A stretch of DNA of 64,000 bases from Haemonchus contortus (taxonomy: Eukaryota; Nematoda; Chromadorea; Rhabditida; Trichostrongylidae), in NCBI GenBank assembly GCA_000469685.2, contig LS997564.1, positions 7,652,591 through 7,716,590 on the forward strand, written 5' to 3'. How positions within the stretch are numbered: the stretch's first letter is position 1; the number at the start of each line of letters is the position of its first letter. Position numbers and translations under genes: made by a program. The notes beneath the pieces are model-generated. The model did not search any database. It had not been told where the DNA came from and was given only the letters and a program-made list of their open reading frames with translations. This document shows positions 55,626 to 64,000 of this stretch, piece after piece.

Positions 55626-56350
55626 ACAAATCGACGTAACTTCAATTGATATACTTTGACGGTTGAGACTGTAGCTTCTAATTAATTAAATGTGTTGTAG
55701 CTACATTTCCGCAATGACTCATCGTCGCATGTAACTTTGTTGAGGTGTTTCAGCTTGTAGGCGTCGATTATTGTTAGATTTTCATGGGATAAGCTCGCCA
55801 TACAGTATAAAAGGAGGTGAGGAGAAGGAGTACTGAAGGTTCTGCTCCAGCTACAACTGCTCGCTCACAAGTTCGCTTATAACGAAAGATCTCAAAAGTG
55901 TCCCCTCTCCTCACAAGGTGGTGGCAGGTTGATCGCACGACTTAAAACTGTGCTACAGTACTGGGTTAGGAGCAGTTGAAAAAGTCCCGCGTGGCCCTGC
56001 GTACAGTTAGCGCTGTAGCTGACCTTCAAGTACCTAGGAAACTGAACCCTCGATCCCTTTCAAGGGAACCCATGTAGAAAGTACAAACAAATTGTCATGC
56101 CCCATAGCGACAGTGAAAGGCCCCTTCTGTTCAGTTATTGCTTGATGTAGTCAGCTCTTTGTGCAATCGCAACAACTGAACTCCGAACTCGTCCGAATAA
56201 CTCCTCCATGTTATTCCTTCATGGTAATCTCGTCTAAGCTCTATAGTCACTTTTTTGAGAGCCTCAGTTTTCTCGAAACTGTTTTTTTCACTACCGATGA
56301 ACTATTCCCAACCTATACTTCCGCTTTTTGATAAAAAAGGGGCGCCTCAA
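55626..56350. other. Intergenic with a TATA-like site, no gene assigned
   Basis: cagtataaaaggaggtgagg at about 55803-55822 is a good TATA-box match, but I found no coding exon or known RNA downstream of it. It could be the promoter of an unrecognised small RNA or a chance match. Confidence 0.35.
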
Positions 56351-56374
56351 AATTATCGTGAACTGTGCCTTTAA
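56351..56374 (-). repeat. Single end of the TTAA MITE family
   Basis: aattatcgtgaactgtgcct followed by TTAA matches the right end of the element at 4174-4825. The partner end was not found. Confidence 0.6.
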
Positions 56375-57534
56375 GCATTCGGTCAAGTCGCTTCAAAGTC
56401 ATTATTGCTCTTTTTGGTCATATTAATAAAGTTTCTAAAAAATGATAAAAAATCAGGGAAGCACTGAATAGGCAGCAAATCCCCCAAGCTTTCTCGGAAA
56501 TATCATTCGATGCAGATCAGTTAGGAACTCAGATAAAGAAAGACAAACTTCAGTTTTCGATCGAGATCAAGCCCTACCAAGTGCTCCCGGCAGGGATGAA
56601 AAATTGGGTAACAGACATCGACTGACTTGAAAAGTGCAGAGTTTGAGAAGCCAGCTTAGGGAAGCCATCTCCCACAAATCGTCCAAATGTTCATCGCTTT
56701 CCGCGAATGGGCCCCAGCAATGTGTCCAGTGGACAATCTTCACACGAAGGATTCCAAGCACACCCTTAGCTCCATTCAGAGCTTTCCGGGGAAATCTGTC
56801 CTTCGTGCTGGGAGCCGTCCAGGTGTTCTATTGACGTCTCGAGGGATACAGTCAGTAATCGTCCTAGTCCTACAGTCATCACCAAGTCACATAAGCCTGT
56901 TCCTTCCGCTGTTCCAGCCATCCGGTTCCTTTTGCTCAATTCTGAAGCCAGGTAGTCAGACACATTTATTTTCCGGCCCTTGAAGCGTTCAGGAGCATTT
57001 GTCTTATTGTCGTCCATCTCTGATGAAATATCAGGAGCAGTAGCGCCAACCAAGCCTCAAACAAATGTTTCCACAACTTCGTCGAGAGTCAACCCATAGA
57101 AATTGAGAAAATGGGAAATTCAATCGAAAGAAATCGATCGATGCCTCCTTAACTTTTTTCGAGATGATCCGTATAGAAAATTCCCAAGATATTTACTTTT
57201 AGAGTATAAAATTGGAAAAAAATCTAATAGCATCGTCCTTCACCCGTTCCCACTAGCAGTAAATGCCTATTGATCGGTAGTAACAATGATAAGAGAAGGG
57301 TTGTTTAGAATGGTAAACATTCAGAAATCGAGGTACCTTCTTTTACAGAAGTCCCAAATGATGCTCGTCCTCTCCATGAAACAGTAGCGCCGGAGCCAAA
57401 ACGACGTCGAACCTGAAAATTGATGCATTGAGCAGAAAACCGTAATTCTAAGCCTACTAAGACCGACAATGAGACCTTTTCGGGTACAATCAGTGAAAAA
57501 GATTGAAATGTGATAAGGAAACGAGAGCGTTATT
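56375..57534. other. Intergenic, no gene seen
   Basis: Frames at 56567-57053 overlap on both strands without recognisable domains. Confidence 0.4.
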
Positions 57535-60500
57535 TCAAAATGTCTCAAACAACAAACTCGCTGTTGGAGGAAAGATGAAATGAAAACCCAGAAAAGAAGA
57601 AAGATTAAGGCTGAACAATTACTCTGGAAAATCCCTTTCTCCCATCCCTCCCCCATTTCAGGAGTAACTATAAGAGAAAAAAACGGGACAAAAAGAGAAA
57701 AATAAAAAGAATCGATAAGGCCACCATCGAAGGGCGGCGGCGATCGCTAAGTGGGAGGTGTCTTCCCCGCCCTTTATCGATATTCCATGTCAACTACTTA
57801 GGGGCGATAGTTGTGTTGTGGGTGGTTTTGGCGCCCTTTATCGATAATCAACTACCGGTGGCACAGGCCGTTCGAGAGGGTTCCCTAGTGCACAGGAGAT
57901 CTTTTTCAACAAGGTGATAGCAGTCTGTATGAGATAGTAGATTGAGGTGGAGCGTGATACAGCAAAAAGGCTTTGTCAGTACGACCCTTTGGTTTCATCT
58001 CAAGGAGCTCGACCTTCTTCATGGGATTCTTGCTACAACTTCTAGCCCCAAAGTCTAGGTCCGGGCCAGAGCAAAATGTGAATCAGTGACTGCGATTTAT
58101 TTAAAATTGTACTACGGAGGACAGATCCAATAAAAAATCCAATGAAATACTCAGTACGGTCCCAGAGACGAACTCCAATCGAATGTGACATCCACAACAG
58201 GCATGAAGAGTCTGGGTTTTCCTACAGTAATCTGGTATTCTTGTGAGTAGGCCCATCCCTGACTCACCAACAAGAATGTAAGATTGTTGTGAAAAAAATA
58301 CAAGTTCATTGCGTACTGCAAGAAAAATTAATTGAAAAATTCTAGAACACCGCCTTGACAGGCGGGGAGACTGATTTTTGGACCGCCCGTGCTTTGCTTA
58401 TCGATCAGGAGGTGGGCGGGCCCATCGATGATCTCAATACTCTTTAACAAGGCTCAAACAAAAAACTTTATAGCTCTTGGATAACGCTGGTAGCCTGTTT
58501 ATCGGCAGACATTAAGCCTACCAGGAATCATCTCTGGACCATCTTGTTAGGAAGAGTAACTCAGTCCCCTACAAATCTTCTACATCCCTACAAGTACAAC
58601 AAACAAATGTTCTCTATCTGGCCAGAGTCATTCCAGCATTCGATGCCTAGGTATTACGAAGTTGTAAATAACGAAGCTTGCTGCTCACCGACAACAGGCA
58701 ATGCCGCTCGAGTTCGACTGACTACTGTCACCTCAACCGGGTGGTACCGAGCTCACTTCAGTAATCAAGTAGCTTTCCTGCGAAGTATGGGAAAGTATCT
58801 GTGGAGCCGTAAATAACGACTATCATCAGTTCATCATCACTTTTCTGACAACACTTATAGAATCATTATGAGAACATGAAATCCAAAATGGCAAACAAGA
58901 ACAGCACGTTTTTTGGTGGAAGCACTTTTGCAAGGTACGGGTTAGAAAAAATACAATAAAAATCACACAATGCAACCGCGAATGGAGGCACAAGTACAGT
59001 CAATTGAGCGAAAATTAAAAAAAAAACTTAATCGATGCCAAAATATCATAGTCGCCTAAAGCTGAAAATGCGTAGCATTGACAAAAATAATCGAAACTAT
59101 ACCTAGTCAAAGTAAAAAAATTAAAAAATCAAAAAAAAAGGAATTCTCATGAAAGGATTTTCCTGTGTGGGCAACTGGAAAGTAATTTTTGAATTCGAAG
59201 AAAAAATGTAAGAGAACATTTACAAGTAGTGTCTAACACTGGCACAAGACGTCGCCGGTTATAGCGATCCTTGAAATTTCCAAATTCATGGGCTAATGAA
59301 AACTCTTCACCCTATAACGATTCCTCTTTTGTGCGGACGATACGGCAAGACTAGGGCATTTTGAAAGTGAAGAGACAAGAAAGGCTAAAACGCAAGTCAC
59401 TGCCGCAAGTCGCGGCCCGGGGTCCAATCTACGTGGCACTGGCTTGGTCTGCCTCTTGACGTCGATCACTCCCGTTTCTGGGATGCCCCTGCGTATGTAG
59501 CCTAAGCAATGACTTGCGACCAGCCGATGTACAAGTCAGGTGTTCCGTACTCTCGATAGAGTTTGGTAGCAACAAATCGACCCCAAAGCTATGAAAGGCT
59601 TGGCTTGCCTGGGTGAATGTCATGACGGAGTTCGATCCGCCAATTGCGCGTGTGGTAGTGCGCCATTTGGCCCTACACCACATCCGCTTTTACTTATACT
59701 GCATAACTATTGAGTTATAGACGAATACTGCAAATCTAGATGTTGAGTTGAGTCGTAAGGCGTAATTGGGTAGGGACCAAGTAAACTGCTACTATTCGTA
59801 CGGCCCTAGGATCGAATCTAGGACAGGACACGACTAACAATGCCCTACTCCGGAAAGATGGTCAACAACCGGACGGTCCTCTCAGCGTCACTAGTCGGGC
59901 ACCTTTTTTTCTGAAAAACCAACGAAACTGGCACTTATGGCATGCTTTCCGTCTAGCGTTGTGACCGTTTGCTTTGAAAATGCATCTATTTTCGAACAGT
60001 GTTTGAGTTAACTTCAAATCCAACCATTTCAACGGAGGAACTTAGAAGGTAATGGTCTCTTTTGCGCGCCCATAGTGTTGAAAGACTGTCACGAGAATCA
60101 CTCGAGAGACGTCGGACGCTTGCAGATGGAACCGGAAGGTCATACTCTTCATCATGGCCTACAGCTTCTAAGAGCATGCAATTACATCATTGAAGAATTG
60201 GTCTCCTGTACACTTAGGAGATCCCCAAGATTGGACTCTACTATCGGGGGTTGATTATCGATAAAAAGGTGCGAAAAACACCACATAACAGCCATCGCCC
60301 CTCAGTCGTGGAGATTTGGGTGATCGTCTATCGATAGCATATCTATAAAAGGCGGGAAAGGCACTCCTAGTCAGCTGTCGTCGCCCTCCGATGGTGGCAT
60401 CGCATCGATCCTTTTTCTATTTATTTTTTTGCCGATTTTTTTTCTTATAATCTATCCTGAGAAGGTGATGAGAGGTTTGGGATCTCCTAGCCTTGATCTT

Positions 60501-60590
60501 TCCTTTTCCTCTGACTTTTCCATTTCATCGTTTTCTCCTCTACACGAAATTCTCGTGTGAGCAGCCCTTTGGGGATTGATGACAATCCTG
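57535..60590. mobile_element. Long inverted-repeat element, about 3 kb, arms of about 370 bp
   Basis: The left arm (about 57535-57915) is matched inverted by the right arm (about 60205-60590). Shared blocks: gaaagattaaggctg/gaaagatcaaggct; ataagagaaaaaaac; gccaccatcgaagggcg/gccaccatcggagggcg; cgccctttatcgataatcaac; cctagtgcacaggaga. Arms are diverged (roughly four of five bases, by eye). The centre has no intact frame and carries a SINE. Ends and target duplication were not defined; the inverted similarity may reach further out. Confidence 0.7.
59433..59690 (-). repeat. tRNA-derived SINE, copy 8
   Basis: Reverse orientation, nearly complete: gcgtatgtagcctaagcaat, cagccgatgtacaagtcag, aaaggcttggcttgcctggg, then the head tagtgcgccatttggccct. 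The B box is degraded (gagttcgatccg). It lies in the centre of the long inverted-repeat element. Confidence 0.8.
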
Positions 60591-61353
60591 AAAAGAGGAG
60601 ACCTAAGGATAGCATATTATCCAGTGGTTTTGACCCTGCCCATTGAATCGAAATTAGCCTGCGGGCCCAGATACATGGCGCGAGATCTTCTGCAAGCTGA
60701 CACAAAAGATTTGATGCAATTTCTACTTTTACGTTCTGGTGACATACCGCATCTCATGTGCCGGATTTGAAAGCAGTATAGGAGTGAAGGGAGTTATTTT
60801 TGGAAAAAAAATTGTACTTGTGAATAATGAATTGGATTGGAATGCTACATTGTTTTGAGATTGTCAATTGTCACATTGAACGTGACCCCATCACTTTGCA
60901 TCTGGGTGCAGTCACGACCGAGGAGACGGCCAGTTTTATCGTTCAGGTTATCTGCAGTTCAGGTTGGTTGGTTGGACGCACCGAGGAGCCAAGGAGGATC
61001 GCGAAAGAACTCGGGCGCGTGCGTGATATCCGGGACATCTCCTTTCAGAACCGTCGATCAGCAACGGCTGCAACAAGAGTCAATACATATATGAATCTTA
61101 CGAATGCTCCTAGCTACTTATCCTGCTGTGAGACAATCAAAGGACCTCCATTTCTTGTGCTGATCATATACATTTTTTATTCCAAGTCATTTGCTACATA
61201 TCAATGCATTTTCAATGGTGTCAGTGCGAACGCTGTGGATTGGAGTTTCCCACCGCTCACTTCATATTCGACCGATGAGGTCGAAGAATTTCTCAATGGG
61301 ACCTCGATAATATTCAATTCATCCGTATCATATTGCTCTTTTGCGCATCTCTG
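60591..61353. other. Upstream region of the channel gene; unassigned open frame
   Basis: A 175-codon plus-strand frame (60827-61354) ends exactly where the channel's ATG begins, in another frame. It has no recognisable domain and no splice partners, so it is noted but not called. The channel promoter should lie here. Confidence 0.35.
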
Positions 61354-64000
61354 ATGCTTTCGACTTGCCAAGGAATGCTGTTGTGGCTGTTCATCGTTCT
61401 TAGCCAAACAGGTAGTTTTCTCAATACCATACGTGACTGCTTTTGAATTCTCCCTCTGAATGAGTTCACTTGAAGTACACTAAGCTAGAATATATAGCTT
61501 ATCAAAATCACCGCGGTCTTCGAAAGCTTAGTTCTCTCGGGCAGACCTGAGGTGCAGTATAACCTAAAATGAGCATGAGGTTCGCAATTTCAATAAGTTA
61601 CTGACCGACAAAGTACATAAGTAGCTAGCTCCGAGCGAAGGAACTCACATATTGGCTTCGAGGGATCATTTACTAATGAAGCGTTCTGGGTTAAATGTTT
61701 ATTCCAAAAGGATAAACAGCTCGTCTAATATAAACGAGCCAGGTGCCTAACTGAAAAAGGATGCTTGCTTCATCCTATTCGCTGGCAGAGAATTTAAATA
61801 GTTCTGTAGATCTGGCACCACTGGTTAGTCTTTGTGTGAATGCAACTAGGGAATTTGCTTGGGAAGTTTGGCAGATTTCAGTATCGGTATCCGCCTTAGC
61901 CCACTAAGCCTTCTATACCTCCGGAGCCGCTTAATCAGTACCAGACCCGTTCGGGAGGATGGAGGCACTGACTTCTACAGCGGCTGGCCACCATAAAACA
62001 TTGTATAGGCCACATACGCATTCAATACGCCACAACGATTATGAATGTAAGTCGAATGCAGGGCGCATACATCAGACGGGATTACTTAGGGAGCAAAGAC
62101 TCCTTTATTTCCCAAGCTTGAATTGCTTTCGTCGTGATTGTGAACAGATACAGATCCTTCAAAAAAAAATGAATTTTACCGGCCCGTTAGGGAGCGAACA
62201 GGTCACCTGAAGGCGCTGTTCACGATGATTGCGAGTCAACACTCATCTATCATTTCACCGTTTTCATTGTTGGATCCCTCCTCTTCTGTTGACAGTTGTC
62301 TCAGAGGCATGAGCTTCAGAAATAATCCACAGCCTCAGCTATGTCATCCAGCATGGTGACATTCTATACTGCCTCCTGGACTGACTTTTCTCCATATTCT
62401 CAGGACAGGGAGCTAAATCCCAGGTTTCGTTGCTGATACGCCATCTACTGGATAGTGGTTACAATGCCAATGATCGTCCAGTGTTCAGCGAGAACGAAAC
62501 AGTGAATCTCACAATCAGTGCCAATGGCCTCAGCTTATTACGGATGGTTTGCCCTTAGCAGTACATCAAAGGCTGTCGTGATGCCGTCATTTTCAAGATT
62601 TTCAGGATCAAGCGGAAGAGACTGCAACGTTCGCTGCAGAATTCATTCTGGAGTGGAAGGATGCTTTTCTTAAATGGAATCCGATTGAGCATGGTGGACA
62701 GACAAGGGTAAAAATCAAAGAAATACAAGTATGGAGGCCAGATGTGACCGTCTCGAGCAGGTACTCTCTCATAGCTCTCGAACCGACGTATTTAGTTACT
62801 CCGTGCTTTTACAGTATAGCCAAGGAGGTGCTTCTGGAAGCCAGCGAGCGTTATTTGGACGTCTTCTATGATGGTACTGTAAGAATGAGTGTTTATGCTG
62901 TCTACAGGAATCTTTGTAACATGAAGGTCCGTACGATTTTCAGTCCATTACGGTATGAGTTACAACGATTCTTTTCACTTTTCCGGAATTCTACAAGAAT
63001 TAGAAAAAGAAATTATACATTATAGAAATATTGGTAGGTATGCGTCAAGAAGAATCACCACGGCCATTACAGTTGCCCCCACATGACGAAAGGCATCCCA
63101 GAGTGATTCCAGTTGTCACCACGTGACAAGAGGCATTCTCAGAGCGATGACGATTGCCCAAGCCAAGAGACGTTCCCAGTGACTCTCCATAGCTTTCCTT
63201 TACCTACTTATTATCAAAAATGCTGGCGGCTCAGCAACTCGGCTAAACCATCCACTCTATGTCAGACTTCGATCCTAGGCATGCTCATCAGCTTTAGGCA
63301 TGCTGAAGAGCGAAATGGTCTGGTGATTTTCTATCCGCCGCTCTTTTTATTTCCTCCTTACGTTGCTGAGGTCATCTAGTACAACTTTTGTGATAGAAGG
63401 GTTGTATAGAGTTCATCTCACAATCGTTTGTTGATGAGGCTACATGCATATGGATCGATTATCTATTACTGTCAACATAGAATTGATCAGCAACAAATAT
63501 TCCAAGCATGACGAGAACTCCCACACACTGACTAAAGGAGAAGGCCTATCTTAAACTCCTACCTCATCCAACTTTTCCATTTCTATCTCCCCACGGCATC
63601 TTTTGAGCTGTCGTTCTGCCCCAATCCGATTCCAACCAAAGAGCTTTTGAAGCTGAACACGATATATTTTCAGGTTGATAATTTCCCCTACGATTCCCAA
63701 ATATGTATGATCGATATTGGTCCGTGGTCGTATACTGACGAAGAGGTACATTCCATTCCAGGAGAAAGCATTGAAGCGGCACGTGACGGATTCGAGGTAC
63801 TCACTTCAGATTTTTGAGTTCACTGGCTAAATTCTTTCTTAACCCCTGTTTGTACTCGAGAGTTATAAAAAATTATCCCTTTCTAGGGCAACAGTGAATG
63901 GGATTTCGTGTCTCTCACCGCATCCGAGAAGTACTCCACAGATAGTGACGCCAACTTCCATTTCACTGAAGCTAGATTCCAGGTCACAGAATTTTCTAGA
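61354..64000 (+). CDS. Cys-loop ligand-gated ion channel subunit (5' part, cut by window end)
   Basis: Exons 61354-61411, 62404-62546, 62606-62760, 62815-62926, 63674-63796, 63887-64000 (open at the edge); all phases agree, giving 235 residues so far. Residues 1-19 are a signal peptide (MLSTCQGMLLWLFIVLSQT). The extracellular domain follows: LLDSGYNANDRPVF, ILEWKDAFLKWNP (beta-sheet core tryptophans), VWRPDVTV, RMSVYAVYRNLCNMK, and the Cys-loop C153-x13-C167 with FPYDSQIC, then IGPWSYTDEEV and SEWDFVSL. The loop-C region (SEKYSTDSDANFHF) has no vicinal cysteines, so it is not a nicotinic alpha-type subunit. Membrane helices lie beyond the window, so ion selectivity and ligand cannot be read. 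Family role: pentameric, plasma-membrane, neurotransmitter-gated channel of neurons or muscle; this target class includes several anthelmintic receptors. Intron 1 contains a SINE. Confidence 0.93.
61885..62095 (+). repeat. tRNA-derived SINE, copy 9 (head missing), intron 1 of channel gene
   Basis: From ccgccttagcccactaagcc through gcgcatacatcagacgggat; diverged and 5'-truncated. Confidence 0.8.
62207..62240 (+). repeat. Diverged single end of the TTAA MITE family
   Basis: aaggcgctgttcacgatgat resembles the left end aggcaccgttcacgataaa; no partner end found. Confidence 0.5.

Noticed and set aside
55800..55900. Heat-shock or snRNA promoter
   Set aside because: A TATA-like match alone, with no heat-shock elements, proximal sequence element or recognisable transcript.
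60827..61354. 175-codon plus-strand frame as a gene
   Set aside because: Ends at the channel's start codon in a different frame, no recognisable domain, and overlaps the expected promoter; the channel's exon 1 is better supported by phase and signal peptide.
1..64000. CRISPR array, bacterial operon or phage
   Set aside because: No regularly spaced repeats with unique spacers and no prokaryotic gene organisation; introns and nematode gene families dominate.

Overview
The window is nuclear DNA from a nematode, most likely a clade V (strongylid, hookworm-like) species. The reasons are small multi-exon genes with short introns and TTTTCAG-type 3' splice sites, a sperm-specific MSP-domain gene, a nematode-type Cys-loop channel subunit, Tc3- and mariner-class transposons and an abundant tRNA-derived SINE. 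There are no bacterial-style operons. Almost all long open frames are chance frames or pieces of transposons; real genes had to be assembled from exons by splice-site phase. I cannot name the species.

Layout. 0.67-1.06 kb (minus): a complete two-exon sperm-specific MSP-domain (ssp-type) gene. 1.1-20 kb: gene-poor and repeat-rich. It holds several SINE copies, a TTAA-flanked MITE, a decayed Tc3-like transposon inserted inside a SINE, a TA-flanked MITE, a fold-back palindrome and LINE fragments. 20.1-26.7 kb (plus): a complete 12-exon ornithine aminotransferase gene (423 aa), with a Mutator-type MITE in intron 6. 28.1-29.0 kb (minus): the 3' four exons of an unrecognised, probably extracellular protein. 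29.6-39 kb (plus): a chain of phase-compatible exons of a large unrecognised protein, ending in a fourfold tandem duplication of an exon-intron-exon cassette.

40-44.8 kb: a very long inverted-repeat element; its left arm carries a second copy of the Mutator-type MITE. 44.8-48 kb: a geneless stretch with strong C-over-G skew. 48-51.7 kb: a complete LTR-retrotransposon insertion with 5-bp target duplication. It is oriented on the minus strand, has lost gag-pol and keeps a broken envelope-like region. 52-55.6 kb: two palindromic elements, then a mariner transposon nested in a fold-back element. 57.5-60.6 kb: another long inverted-repeat element. 61.35-64 kb (plus): a Cys-loop ligand-gated ion channel gene, with signal peptide through the end of the extracellular domain, cut off by the window edge.

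The genes do not form a pathway. The window's main interest is its layered transposon history (three nested insertions readable from target-site duplications), two inverted repeats with arms of several hundred bases that could make dsRNA, and the tandem exon cassette in the unrecognised gene.
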